A program made the translations under genes and the position numbers. Below the pieces are notes generated by a model. The model ran no database searches and was not told the DNA's origin. It saw only the letters and a list, made by a program, of their open reading frames with translations. 31,575 bases of DNA, taken from NCBI GenBank assembly GCA_035249905.1, contig DATFFT010000036.1:1-31575 (forward strand), written 5' to 3'. Shown here piece by piece: positions 1 to 7,588 of the stretch. The stretch comes from JAOUEA01 sp035249905. Its GTDB lineage: Bacteria; Actinomycetota; UBA4738; HRBIN12. Every line of letters begins with the position of its first letter. Positions within the stretch are counted from its first letter, which is position 1.

Positions 1-450
1 GCGCTCCGTGGATGGCTCGCCACACCCGTGTCCCCGTTCGCGATGGACTTCGAGGCGATGATCCGCCTCTTCATCGCTCCCCTCGGGACCAAGGACCAGA
101 TCGTCACGACCCTCGAGCAGGTCCGGGACGACGCGCAGGAGATGCTCCGCTTCGGAGGAGAGGTCAAGCAGGAGTTCCTCGAGGGGATCGCGGTCACCCA
201 GGATCAGGTCTACATCCGCGCGCTCGCCGTCGACTTCTTCATCAGTCACCTGAACACGGTCGAGGCTTGGGCGGCTCGAACCCTCGAGGAGATCGGATCA
301 TGGGACGACCTCGGTCCCGACGGGAAGAACGAGCGGGCCCTCGAGAAGATCCGAGCCCTCCCGGTCGACTCGCCCGGGTCGATCGAGGAGACGCCGGTTC
401 CGCCGCGCACGCAGCTGCGGTCACGTCGGGATCGGGGACGCGCTCGGTGA
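1..450 (+). CDS. PadR-family transcriptional regulator, C-terminal part
   Basis: The frame is open from the first base, so the N-terminal winged helix lies outside the window. What remains starts with A-L-R-G-W-L-A-T-P-V followed by an MIRLF segment, which resembles the junction between the DNA-binding domain and the helical C-terminal dimerisation domain of PadR proteins (Vir_act_alpha_C type). Further on, a VYIRALAVDFFISHLNTVEAW segment fits the long dimer helix. The stop codon TGA (448-450) overlaps the GTG start of the next gene, so the two are translationally coupled. PadR proteins usually repress a neighbouring gene in response to an aromatic or phenolic ligand, so control of the coupled monooxygenase is the natural inference. 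The family call rests on pattern only, and the DNA-binding half is not visible. Confidence 0.72.
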   Translation, partial: ALRGWLATPVSPFAMDFEAMIRLFIAPLGTKDQIVTTLEQVRDDAQEMLRFGGEVKQEFLEGIAVTQDQVYIRALAVDFFISHLNTVEAWAARTLEEIGSWDDLGPDGKNERALEKIRALPVDSPGSIEETPVPPRTQLRSRRDRGRAR

Positions 451-1952
451 CCGAGCATGCGGTGGTGATAGCGGGAGGGGGTCCGACCGGACTGATGCTG
501 GCCGGCGAGCTGGCCCTGGCCGGGGTCGACGTCGCCGTCGTCGAGCGGCGACCCAACCAGGACCTTCCCGGCTCGCGGGCGGGAGGTCTGCACGCACGAA
601 CGATCGAGGTTCTCGATCAGCGTGGCATCGCCGATCGGTTCCTGTCGGAGGGGCAGGTGGCCCAAGTCGCGGGGTTCGCCTTCAACCGCCTGGATATCAG
701 CGACTTCCCCACTCGGCACAACTACGGCCTCGGGCTGTGGCAGAACCACATCGAGCGGATCCTGGCCGGCTGGGTCGACGAGCTCGAGGTGACGTTCTAT
801 CGGGGACACGACGCGACCGGGTTCGAGCAGCACGACACGGGCGTCGACATCCAGGTGTCGGACGGGCGGACGCTGCGGGCGGGCTATCTCGTCGGGTGTG
901 ACGGCGGACGGAGCCTGGTCCGCAAGACGGCCGGCATCGACTTCCCCGGCTGGGAACCGACGACCAGCGCGATCATCGCGGAGGCCGAGGTGCGGGAGCA
1001 GCCGGAGCTGGGCGTCCGTCAGGACGAGCTCGGCACCCATGCGTTCGGCCGCGTGCAGTACGAGATCCGCGACGGCCAGGTCGTCTACGCGGACGAGGGG
1101 CCGGTGGGGATCATGGTGACCGAAGCGCACCTGGGAGCCACGAGCGAACCCACGCTGCGCGATCTCAGCGAGGCGCTCGTCACCGTCTACGGGACCGACT
1201 ACGGGGTCCACGATCCCACGTTCATCTCCAGGTTCACCGACATGACCCGGCAAGCCGCGTCCTATCGAGTGGGTCGCGTCATGCTGGCCGGCGACGCCGC
1301 GCACGTGCATTCCCCGGCGGGCGGACAGGGCCTCAACATCGGCGTACAGGACGCTGTGAACCTCGGTTGGAAGCTCGCCCAGGTGGTCGATGAGATCTCG
1401 CCGCCGGGGCTGCTCGACACGTACCACCTCGAGCGCCACCCGGTCGCTGCCCGGGTGCTGCAGAACACGATGGCGCAGACCGCGCTGATGCGTCCCGCCG
1501 ATGCCCGCCTCGAAGCGCTGCGTGCGACCGTGTCCGAGCTGCTGAGCATGGACGAGCCGCGCAAGCGGTTCGCCGCGATGATGTCCGGCCTGGACGTCCA
1601 CTACGACCTCGGAGACGGGCATCCGGTGCTCGGGCGTCGCATGCCCGATCTCGACCTGGTCACCGCCGACGGTCCCACTCGTGTCTTCACCCTGCTGCAC
1701 GAGGCTCGGCCCGTGCTCCTCAACCTCGGCGCACCCGGGGGGTTCGACATCGCTCCGTGGTCGGGTCGAGTCAAGCTGGTCGACGCGGATCACGATGGCC
1801 CATGGGAGCTCCCGGTGCTCGGGGGGGTCGCTTCGCCGGACGCCGTGCTGATCCGACCCGACGGATATGTGGCCTGGGCAGGAGACCTCGCGGATCCGGA
1901 GCTGCCTCGAGCACTTGCGACCTGGTTCGGAGCTGCCACGCCGGCTCACTGA
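447..1952 (+). CDS. FAD-dependent aromatic monooxygenase (group A hydroxylase)
   Basis: This 501-residue protein has the layout of single-component FAD/NAD(P)H hydroxylases such as the aromatic polyketide and rifampicin hydroxylases. A Rossmann dinucleotide motif GGGPTG lies at residues 10-15, the DG motif (GCDGGRS) near residue 150, and the second FAD motif GDAAHVHSPAGGQG starts at residue 282. The last 100 residues look like the thioredoxin-like C-terminal domain of that subfamily (ARPVLLNLGAPG), without a CxxC. The GTG start at 447 is chosen because the Rossmann fold begins immediately after it and it overlaps the upstream regulator stop (GTGA). A longer frame reaches back to base 12, but that stretch is a shadow of the regulator. 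The substrate cannot be read from sequence; hydroxylation or inactivation of an aromatic compound is likely. Confidence 0.9.
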   Translation: MTEHAVVIAGGGPTGLMLAGELALAGVDVAVVERRPNQDLPGSRAGGLHARTIEVLDQRGIADRFLSEGQVAQVAGFAFNRLDISDFPTRHNYGLGLWQNHIERILAGWVDELEVTFYRGHDATGFEQHDTGVDIQVSDGRTLRAGYLVGCDGGRSLVRKTAGIDFPGWEPTTSAIIAEAEVREQPELGVRQDELGTHAFGRVQYEIRDGQVVYADEGPVGIMVTEAHLGATSEPTLRDLSEALVTVYGTDYGVHDPTFISRFTDMTRQAASYRVGRVMLAGDAAHVHSPAGGQGLNIGVQDAVNLGWKLAQVVDEISPPGLLDTYHLERHPVAARVLQNTMAQTALMRPADARLEALRATVSELLSMDEPRKRFAAMMSGLDVHYDLGDGHPVLGRRMPDLDLVTADGPTRVFTLLHEARPVLLNLGAPGGFDIAPWSGRVKLVDADHDGPWELPVLGGVASPDAVLIRPDGYVAWAGDLADPELPRALATWFGAATPAH

Positions 1953-2006
1953 AGGATGGAGCCGTCGTGTTCGACTCCCGGTGCCTCGAGCATCGGCGCT
2001 AGACGA

Positions 2007-2309
2007 CTACACGGGCCCTGACGGTTCAGCTGGCGGGCCCTCAGGTGAGCTGTCTTCCTCGACGGGCGCATCGGCCTCGTTCGGCGAGCGATCCTGCTGG
2101 CCGGCACGATGGGGCGACTCGGCACCGTTGAGGCGCGCGACCTGCTCCGCGAGCTGCAGGATGAGGCCCGCGAGGACACGTGGCCCGTCAGCTCCCGGCG
2201 CGAGGCCTTCGTGGGCGACCTTCGAGGCCGTCTCGATCACCGCGTCAACCTCGGCCAAGGCGCCGCCCTCTTCGGTCCCGTCTGCCACGGTCGTCTCCCG
2301 ATCGCTCAT
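2007..2309 (-). CDS. Small acidic hypothetical protein
   Basis: A 100-residue protein with no family I recognise. It is acidic (many Glu/Asp), with one predicted helix in the middle (about residues 45-62, VLAGLILQLAEQVARL) and a disordered Pro/Glu/Ser-rich tail. The ATG at 2307-2309 is chosen because a strong ribosome-binding site, GAGGAGGGAGG, lies just upstream. The frame is open up to base 2450 but has no comparable signal there. It converges on the monooxygenase with only 54 bases between stops, and it is divergent from the gene at 2449. Confidence 0.6.
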   Translation of the reverse strand: MSDRETTVADGTEEGGALAEVDAVIETASKVAHEGLAPGADGPRVLAGLILQLAEQVARLNGAESPHRAGQQDRSPNEADAPVEEDSSPEGPPAEPSGPV

Positions 2310-2448
2310 CGTTCCTCCCTCCTCGATCGGCCGAAGCCGGCCGATGTGCGCTTCCTCGGCCTCCGTCATCCCCCGCGGGGGGACGTTCCATGCACGCGAA
2401 TCGGCCATCCCCGTTTGGGTGAGGTCCTGGTCGGGAAGCATCGGCGGC
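2310..2448. promoter_or_regulatory. Divergent intergenic region with two inverted repeats
   Basis: The 139 bases between two divergent genes hold a hairpin TCGGCC-6-GGCCGA (about 2326-2343) and a 12-base perfect palindrome CCCCCGCGGGGG (2370-2381). Both lie where promoters for the two genes should be, so they are operator candidates. I could not pick convincing -35/-10 boxes. High GC makes such palindromes more likely by chance. Confidence 0.3.
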
Positions 2449-2922
2449 ATGGAACATCGAGCCCTCCGCGCGTATCTCGAGGACCACCTGGTCGGGTCCG
2501 AGGCGGGACTCCGGGCCGCCCGGCGGCTTCAGCGTCGCTCGCAGGGAGGCCTCCGCGACGCCGCCGACGAACTGGTCTCGCACATCCCGGCCGAACAGCA
2601 GATCCTGCGCGAGGTGATGTCGGCGGCGGGCCGGAGGCCCCAGCCCGTGAGGATCGCCTCGCATGCCGCGGGGGCCGCGAGCTCCATCGCGATCTGGGTC
2701 CGGCGGAACCTGCCCGAGCCGGTGCCCTCAGCCCTCGAGGACCTCGAGGCTCTGATCGTCGGCGTGAGGGGGAAGCACCTGCTGTGGCGAACGCTGGCCC
2801 AGGTCGCCGCCGCCGACGACACGTTCCAACGCTGGCCGTTCGATCGGCTCGCATCGGATGCCCTCGATCAAGAGCGAGCCCTCGTCGGGTTCCACGACCG
2901 GTCGGCTGCCTCCATGTTGTGA
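2449..2922 (+). CDS. Uncharacterised helical, ferritin-like protein
   Basis: A 157-residue, almost entirely helical protein. Its opening (residues 1-20, with Y-L-E-D-H-L-V-G-S) and the later E-A-L-I-V-G-V-R-G-K-H-L-L-W-R segment match a pattern I know from small uncharacterised bacterial proteins predicted to fold as four-helix, ferritin-like bundles. The classical pair of ExxH di-iron motifs is not evident, so metal binding is not claimed. The ATG at 2449 is chosen because homology-like sequence starts there; the frame runs open much further upstream without coding character. No operon partner is visible. Confidence 0.68.
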   Translation: MEHRALRAYLEDHLVGSEAGLRAARRLQRRSQGGLRDAADELVSHIPAEQQILREVMSAAGRRPQPVRIASHAAGAASSIAIWVRRNLPEPVPSALEDLEALIVGVRGKHLLWRTLAQVAAADDTFQRWPFDRLASDALDQERALVGFHDRSAASML

Positions 2923-3377
2923 CCGCGCGAGTGTCGCGGTTCACGCCCCGGCGCCAGATCGCCCTTCACGGATACCGAGCGAGATCGCCCGGGTGGTCGT
3001 CAGCGCACCCGGCTCCGACGCCGTCGCCTCGTCGGCTTCTGGATCGCGGATCCGCATGCGGAGCAGATGGGCTCGCCTCGCTCGCGTTCGGCGTCGCACG
3101 CGGTGCAGTCGCCGGCCGACCATCGCTCGGTCATGAACCGTGTCCAGAGGTCTTCGTGTTCCAGCATCTCGCGGGCGTGCTCCTCGGGTCGGGGACGGAT
3201 CCCATCGTGCACCCTCCCGACGCCCGAGCGCATCGACCGTTGAGCCGTTATCCGTCTCCCCCGATACCACGAGCAAGGTAGGACCTCGGCTCGGTGTGCC
3301 GTCGAGGAACGGAGCCGGTATCGGGCGCCGTTCCGCTGTGATATCACGGTCCTCACTTCGGCTCCGGGAGCACACCG
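2923..3377. other. 455-base stretch with only a tentative small ORF
   Basis: Apart from the possible zinc-ribbon ORF on the minus strand (3000-3167) I see no gene here. The last 60 bases precede the tandem ABM gene and contain a relatively AT-rich spot (GTGATATCAC at 3339-3348, a perfect 10-base palindrome) that may belong to its promoter or operator. Confidence 0.35.
3000..3167 (-). CDS. Possible small zinc-ribbon protein
   Basis: A 55-codon frame with two CxxC pairs, C-T-A-C and C-S-A-C, about a dozen residues apart, followed by a basic tail rich in Arg. Such spacing fits a minimal zinc ribbon. The frame is open further upstream to a possible GTG at 3207-3209. The ATG at 3165-3167 has only a distant GAGGAG. 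It is the only coding-like content in the stretch between 2923 and 3377. Support is compositional only, and it could be chance in high-GC DNA. Confidence 0.4.
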   Translation of the reverse strand: MLEHEDLWTRFMTERWSAGDCTACDAERERGEPICSACGSAIQKPTRRRRRSRVR

Positions 3378-4337
3378 ATGACCGACACGAGCGAGAGCAC
3401 CGCCTCCGTGTCCGCGACCGTCGTGATCGCGCAGCGGCCGAAGCCGGACAGGGAGGACGACTACCGGCGCTGGCAGACCGAGATCGACGATGCGTGCCGC
3501 ACCTTCCCGGGCTTCGAAGGGGTCGAGGTGATCCCGCCCGTTCCCGGCATCCAGGACGCCCACGTCGTGATCTTCCGGTTCGACTCGTTCGCGCACCTCG
3601 ACGCGTGGCTGAGCTCCGACACCCGGCAAGGACTGCTCGAGCGGGGACGGGATCTCTTCGCCGAGGAACCCCGCCGGTACGTCGTGGCCGAGCCACCTGC
3701 CGGGAAGGGTTCGGCCATGGTGGTGTCGACACGGGTGAAGCCCGGCCGCGACGGCGACTACCGAGCGTGGCAGGATTCGATCAACGCCGAGGCCGCGCGG
3801 TACCCCGGATACCTCGGAAGCGAGGTGATCCCGCCGGTCGCCGGACTGCAGGAGGAGTGGGTGACCCTGCTGCGGTTCGACTCTCCCGAGCACCTGCGGG
3901 GCTGGCTCGCATCCGACGTCCGCGCCCGTCTCGTCGACGAGGCTTCCGGGCTGTGGGACGAGACCCGCGTCGAGGGGTTCAGCGGATCCTTCCCCGGGTG
4001 GTTCGCGACAGGTTCCAGGAACGCGGGCCGGACGACCGCACCCCCGAACTGGAAGCAGGCCATGATCGTGTTGCTGGTCCTGTATCCGATCGTGGCGTTC
4101 ATGGACAGGTTCCTGTCGCCTCGCCTCGATCCCCTGCCGGTGGCGATCGCGATCTTCATCGGGAACGCGTTGAGCGTCGCCCTGCTCACGTGGGTGTTGA
4201 TGCCGGGTGCGAACCGTGCCTTCGGCTTCTGGCTCTCGCCCACCGATGGCTCGGACCGGGCCGTCGAGATCCGAGGGATCGCGCTGATCGCGGCCGGCTA
4301 TGCGATCTCGGTCGCCGTCTTCCTGGCGCTGCGCTGA
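3378..4337 (+). CDS. Tandem ABM-domain membrane protein
   Basis: This 319-residue protein carries two copies of an antibiotic biosynthesis monooxygenase (ABM, dimeric alpha-beta barrel) domain, at about residues 12-100 and 112-200. The copies share the pattern DYRxWQ, a YPG or FPG turn, EVIPPV.G, RFDS..HL..WL.SD.R. The C-terminal third has three hydrophobic helices (about 232-252, 258-282, 298-318), so the soluble part is membrane-anchored. ABM domains act as small oxygenases or ligand-binding dimers, and the internal duplication probably makes a pseudo-dimer in one chain. A GGGAG lies eight bases before the ATG. Substrate unknown; this architecture corresponds to proteins usually annotated only as ABM-domain proteins. 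Confidence 0.85.
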   Translation: MTDTSESTASVSATVVIAQRPKPDREDDYRRWQTEIDDACRTFPGFEGVEVIPPVPGIQDAHVVIFRFDSFAHLDAWLSSDTRQGLLERGRDLFAEEPRRYVVAEPPAGKGSAMVVSTRVKPGRDGDYRAWQDSINAEAARYPGYLGSEVIPPVAGLQEEWVTLLRFDSPEHLRGWLASDVRARLVDEASGLWDETRVEGFSGSFPGWFATGSRNAGRTTAPPNWKQAMIVLLVLYPIVAFMDRFLSPRLDPLPVAIAIFIGNALSVALLTWVLMPGANRAFGFWLSPTDGSDRAVEIRGIALIAAGYAISVAVFLALR

Positions 4338-4389
4338 CCGGAACGAGCCGCGGTAGGTTGGAGACGTCACGGCACGAGAGGAGCTTCAC

Positions 4390-4782
4390 ATGGCCGAGAG
4401 CGCGAAGCAGGCCTGGACTGACGTCGGCGAACGGTTCTCCGCTTGGGGCAGGCAGGTGGCAGATCGTTATCGGGCGACCGAGGGAGCCGATCAGGGCGAG
4501 GTCGAGGAGTCGAAGCGCGAGCTCGAACGCGCGGCGAAGGAGGTCGTCGACGAGCTCTCGCGGGGATTCACGGCGGTCGCCGACACGCTGCGCGACGAAC
4601 GATCCAGGAAGGATCTCGGCGAAGCGGTGAGCGCGATCGGCGACGCGATCACCGCAACGGTCGACGAGGCGACCAGCGGCCTTCGATCCGGGAGCGCCAC
4701 GGGGAAGGCGGCGCCGCCGACGGAGGCGACGACGCCGGACGAGCCCTCGACGGGCGAACCTCCGAAGCGCGACGTCGACTGA
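4390..4782 (+). CDS. Small amphipathic helical protein of unknown function
   Basis: A 130-residue protein without a recognised domain. Residues 1-100 are predicted as charged amphipathic helices (AWTDVGERFSAWGRQV, later KELERAAKEVVDEL). The last 30 residues are a disordered Thr/Pro/Glu tail. A GAGAGGAG ribosome site precedes the ATG, and TAGGTT at 4354-4359 is a possible -10 box. It lies 52 bases after the ABM gene and may be transcribed with it. The role cannot be inferred. Confidence 0.7.
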   Translation: MAESAKQAWTDVGERFSAWGRQVADRYRATEGADQGEVEESKRELERAAKEVVDELSRGFTAVADTLRDERSRKDLGEAVSAIGDAITATVDEATSGLRSGSATGKAAPPTEATTPDEPSTGEPPKRDVD

Positions 4783-4783
4783 G

Positions 4784-5100
4784 CTACCGGAGCGGCTGCG
4801 TCACCTTGATCGTGCGGCTCGTGTCCTTCTTGCAGAGCTGGGTGGGGGCGACTCGGGCGTAGAAGCGCCCGGTCTCGCCCGTGTTCCCGTGTTCCACTCG
4901 TACCGCCCGCCGTTGAGCGACGCGGTGTCGCTCGCGATCTTCTCGTCGACCTTGGGGTTCTGCGACGAACCCTTCTGCTTGAAGACCGTGACCTTCCGGT
5001 CCATCGCGCATGAACCCGGACCACAGATGTTGCACGGCCGGATGACAGCGGCCAGTCTGACCTGACCGGGGTACGAGGTCGACGGAGAGTGGAGGCACTT
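4784..5100 (-). pseudogene. Frameshifted and 5'-truncated Ig-like/hypothetical gene
   Basis: Two adjacent minus-strand frames each hold half of one protein-like sequence. The first half (about 5090 down to 4886) reads Y-P-G-Q-V-R-L-A-A-V-I-R-P, a cysteine pair, then KVTVFKQKG, SDTASLNG and RYEWNTG. The second half (about 4886 down to 4784) continues as NTGETGRFYARV and ends with a Cys-containing strand before a stop. Adding one base near 4886-4888, within repeated ACGGGAACACGGG on the minus strand, would join them. The cysteine-rich beta-strand style resembles secreted bacterial Ig-like domains. No signal peptide or start remains, because the neighbouring gene begins at 5103 on the other strand. 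It is either a decayed gene or a sequencing/assembly error plus a cryptic start. Confidence 0.6.
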
Positions 5101-5102
5101 GA

Positions 5103-5396
5103 TTGAGGCGAGCGTGGGACGTGCCCGGCGACGTCCGAACGGTGCATCTGGGCGGGTTCACGCCAGGTCACGGCGTCGAGATCGCCCACCGCCTCGAGGA
5201 TGCGGGCATCGCGTACTGGGCGAAGGTTCCCTCCGGGTTCTTCACCCGCATCTGGGAACGCGACGTGCACGTCTTCGTCGACCGGAGGAAGCTCGACGAG
5301 GCGCAGGCGATCGCCGAGGCGGTCATCGAGCCCGTTGCGACCTCGGAGCCTACGATGGAGGTTCCGGATCCAGACGGCGACGAGCCCGACCGGTGA
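5103..5396 (+). CDS. Small hypothetical protein, possibly DUF2007-like
   Basis: A 97-residue protein starting with TTG at 5103, chosen for the GGAGG that ends nine bases upstream. The pattern EIAHRLEDAGIAYWAK...HVFVDRRKLDEAQAIAEAVI (helix, strand, strand, helix) resembles small ferredoxin-fold proteins in which a degenerate 'get the right one of two solutions' strand-helix unit repeats, such as the DUF2007 putative signal-transducing family. That assignment is a guess. The C-terminal 20 residues are acidic and disordered. The start lies just beyond the decayed gene on the opposite strand. Confidence 0.65.
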   Translation: MRRAWDVPGDVRTVHLGGFTPGHGVEIAHRLEDAGIAYWAKVPSGFFTRIWERDVHVFVDRRKLDEAQAIAEAVIEPVATSEPTMEVPDPDGDEPDR

Positions 5397-5449
5397 CCGA
5401 TCGCCGCCGGAGGGGGAAGGCCGTTCGGTCCTTGAGAGGGAGGTGCCCC

Positions 5450-5800
5450 GTGGCGGAGATGCAGGTGCTCGACGTGGAACGGCGGCTCGAGCGGGTGGAG
5501 CGGCTCTTGCGGGCGGCGGCCGACGAAGCCCGCAGCGCTCGGCTCGATCTCGCGCTCGACAACGATGGCGGCGAGCGATGGGCGAGGATGATGTTCGGCG
5601 TGCTCGACCAGCTCGACCGGGAGGGCGGCGAGGTCACCCGCCGTCGGTTCCTCGAGATCGGGGAGGAGAACGCGTACAACCATCGGGGCATGGCCGGCTT
5701 CTATCAGCAACTCGTGGAACCGGCGCCCGGGTCGAAGACGAGGATGACGGCGACCGGGAGGGAGCGCCTTCGGTTCCTGCGCGAGCGGTACGGGGACTGA
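5450..5800 (+). CDS. Hypothetical protein with winged-helix-like C-terminus
   Basis: A 116-residue protein. Residues 1-35 form a charged coiled-coil-like helix (VERRLERVERLLRAAADEA). The rest, with VLDQLDREGGEVTRRRFLEIGEE and ending MTATGRERLRFLRERYG, has the helix pattern and terminal 'T-x-x-G-R-E-R-L' hairpin seen in winged-helix folds. DNA binding is possible but unproven. GTG at 5450 is preferred because of GAGAGGGAGG immediately upstream. It follows the previous gene by 53 bases and probably shares its transcript. Confidence 0.66.
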   Translation: MAEMQVLDVERRLERVERLLRAAADEARSARLDLALDNDGGERWARMMFGVLDQLDREGGEVTRRRFLEIGEENAYNHRGMAGFYQQLVEPAPGSKTRMTATGRERLRFLRERYGD

Positions 5801-5882
5801 GACGCTGAGGCCTCGCTCGGTCACCGCGCTGTACCAGACCGCCGCCCGCATCTGGCTGACGGCCGCCCTGCTCTCGCTGGCG

Positions 5883-7034
5883 ATGCCCGTCTCGTGGCGG
5901 CTCGGGCTGTGGCTGCCGCTGCACCTCGCGCTCGCCGGAGCGATCTCGACCGCCATCTCCGGGGCGATGCAGAACTTCATGCTGGCCCTGACCTCGACGC
6001 CGGCGCCCCCCGAACGGCTCGTACGGGCGCAGTTCCTGCTCGTGACCTCTGGAGCCGGACTGATCGCGGTCGGCATGCCCACCTCGACGACGTGGGTCAC
6101 CGCGGTGGGTGGCATCGCGTTCATCGCCGCGATGGCGATCCTGGGATGGATGCTCCGCACGGCGTGGCGGCGTGCCCTGAACCGGCGCCACCCGATGCCG
6201 ATCGCCGCCTACGCATGCGCGATCAGCTTCGTGCTGCTCGGCGCGGCGATCGGAGCGTGGCTCGGGGCCGGGGCCGCGTCGGGCGGCGCATACCTCCAGC
6301 TGAAGCAGGCGCACATGACGGCGAACGTGCTCGGCTGGGCGTCGCTCACGGTCGTGGGCACGCTGATCACGCTGCTGCCGACGGTGCTCCGGCTCCGCAT
6401 GCCGCCCTGGCCCGGACGGGCGGTACTCGCCCTGCTCGTCACCGGGCTGATCCTGCAGCTGGCCGGGCGGATCGGCCCGTCGACCTGGCTCATGGCCCTC
6501 GGAGGAGCGACCTACGCGCTGGGCGCGCTCGGCATGGTCCTGCTGGTGGCCTCGGTGCTCCGCGCCGAACGGAACTGGGCGATCCCGGCGGCGGCGTTCC
6601 ACATGATGAGCGCGATCGCATGGTTGCTCGCGGGATCGATCGGGCTCGCCGTTGCCCTGCTCGACGGCGTTGCCGGGTTCGATCGCTACCGGCCCGTGTT
6701 CCTCACGGCGTTCGTCGCGGGCTGGCTCGTGCAGGTGCTGCTCGGCGCCTGGTCCTACCTGTTGCCGATGGCGACGCCGGGCCATCCCGCCGAGCGCCGC
6801 CGGTCGCTCGCCGCCTTCGAGTTGTTCGTCCCGGTGCAGGTGGCGCTGTTGAACGGTGGGCTCGTGCTCGTCGCCGCCCGTGGGGCGGGGTGGGCCGGGG
6901 TCGGACTGGGCCGCGTCGGGGCCGCCGCGGCGCTCCTCGCAGGCACGATCGCACTGGTCAAGGCATGGATGTTCCCGTTGATCGGCCGCGGCCCCGTGCT
7001 CACCGGTCGAGCCAAGGCGATCTGGGGCGAGTGA
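5883..7034 (+). CDS. Polytopic membrane protein, NnrS/heme-copper-like
   Basis: A 383-residue protein (from ATG 5883) made almost entirely of hydrophobic helices, about ten to twelve. Conserved-looking intramembrane positions include LPLHLALAG near the start, QAHMTANVLGW in the middle and AAFHMMSAIAW later, each with a histidine. This is reminiscent of NnrS and of the membrane domain fused to some actinobacterial copper oxidases, both distantly related in style to heme-copper oxidase subunit I. Start is uncertain: a hydrophobic helix (ARIWLTAALLSL) already begins before 5883, in the same frame, but the only upstream codons that could start are CTG at 5805 and 5829. Metal or NO-related function is inference. 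Confidence 0.7.
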   Translation: MPVSWRLGLWLPLHLALAGAISTAISGAMQNFMLALTSTPAPPERLVRAQFLLVTSGAGLIAVGMPTSTTWVTAVGGIAFIAAMAILGWMLRTAWRRALNRRHPMPIAAYACAISFVLLGAAIGAWLGAGAASGGAYLQLKQAHMTANVLGWASLTVVGTLITLLPTVLRLRMPPWPGRAVLALLVTGLILQLAGRIGPSTWLMALGGATYALGALGMVLLVASVLRAERNWAIPAAAFHMMSAIAWLLAGSIGLAVALLDGVAGFDRYRPVFLTAFVAGWLVQVLLGAWSYLLPMATPGHPAERRRSLAAFELFVPVQVALLNGGLVLVAARGAGWAGVGLGRVGAAAALLAGTIALVKAWMFPLIGRGPVLTGRAKAIWGE

Positions 7035-7037
7035 GCG

Positions 7038-7520
7038 TCACCCGGCGCGGGTGAAGTCCACGATCTCGTAGCGGATCGGCCCGGCCGGCGCCTGCACCTC
7101 GACGACTTCGCCCCGTCGGCTCCCGACGAGGGCCTTCCCCAGAGGCGAACGATCCGAGATCCACGCGTCGTCGACCCGCACACCGGGACCACCCGTCACG
7201 AGGACGTACGCCTGCACGTCGTCCGAACCCGATTCGCGGACCTCGACGACGTCGCCCACCTCGATCTGCTGCTCGTCCCACGGCTCGTTCGACGCGGTGC
7301 GCGCCCGCTCGAGCGCATCGCGGATGTCGTCCACCTCGCGCTGAGCCGCGAGCAACGACGCATGCGAGAGCTCGTCGTCGCTCAGAGCCAGGTCCCGTTC
7401 GAGCTCCGGGATGATCTGCCGCTCCAGGGCTTCGAGCCTGCTTTCCAGTGGAACCTCGATCGCCCCGTCTCGATGCTGCACGCCCACGATGCCCAACTCC
7501 CCTCCCGATCGATCCGTCAC
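7038..7520 (-). CDS. GreA/GreB-family transcript cleavage factor homologue
   Basis: The C-terminal half (about residues 85-158) has the FKBP-like Gre fold signature, including ISDRSPLGKALVGSRRGEVVEV and a final YEIVDF strand. The N-terminal half is a coiled coil with an acidic turn (LSDDELSHA) where GreA has its catalytic acidic tip. Gre factors bind the RNA polymerase secondary channel and stimulate cleavage of backtracked RNA. At 160 residues it is normal in length, but the tip differs from the usual 'DLSENAEY', so it may be a Gre-like regulator rather than housekeeping GreA. Start may be GTG 7520 or, with a better ribosome site (GGGAGGGGAG), GTG 7487. Confidence 0.85.
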   Translation of the reverse strand: MTDRSGGELGIVGVQHRDGAIEVPLESRLEALERQIIPELERDLALSDDELSHASLLAAQREVDDIRDALERARTASNEPWDEQQIEVGDVVEVRESGSDDVQAYVLVTGGPGVRVDDAWISDRSPLGKALVGSRRGEVVEVQAPAGPIRYEIVDFTRAG

Positions 7521-7588
7521 TTTACATTGAGTGCGTATCGTGAAGTGATACTATACCGCAGGCTCGCCGACCTGGAAGGAGCTTCGCT
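7521..7588. promoter_or_regulatory. Divergent promoter with GTATC-N7-GATAC inverted repeat
   Basis: This is one of the few AT-rich spots in the window. On the plus strand TTGAGT (7527-7532), a 16-base spacer and TACTAT (7549-7554) with an upstream TG (7546-7547) look like an extended -10 sigma-70 promoter. A GTATC (7535-7539)/GATAC (7547-7551) inverted repeat sits in the spacer and overlaps the -10, the classic place for a repressor site. A GGAAGGAG ribosome site follows at 7574-7581, before the ATG at 7589. The same stretch lies upstream of the Gre-like gene on the minus strand. Confidence 0.55.

Noticed and set aside
2007..2450. Longer form of the acidic protein starting near 2450
   Set aside because: The strong ribosome site is before the ATG at 2307-2309, and the extra N-terminus has no coding character and would overlap the divergent gene start.
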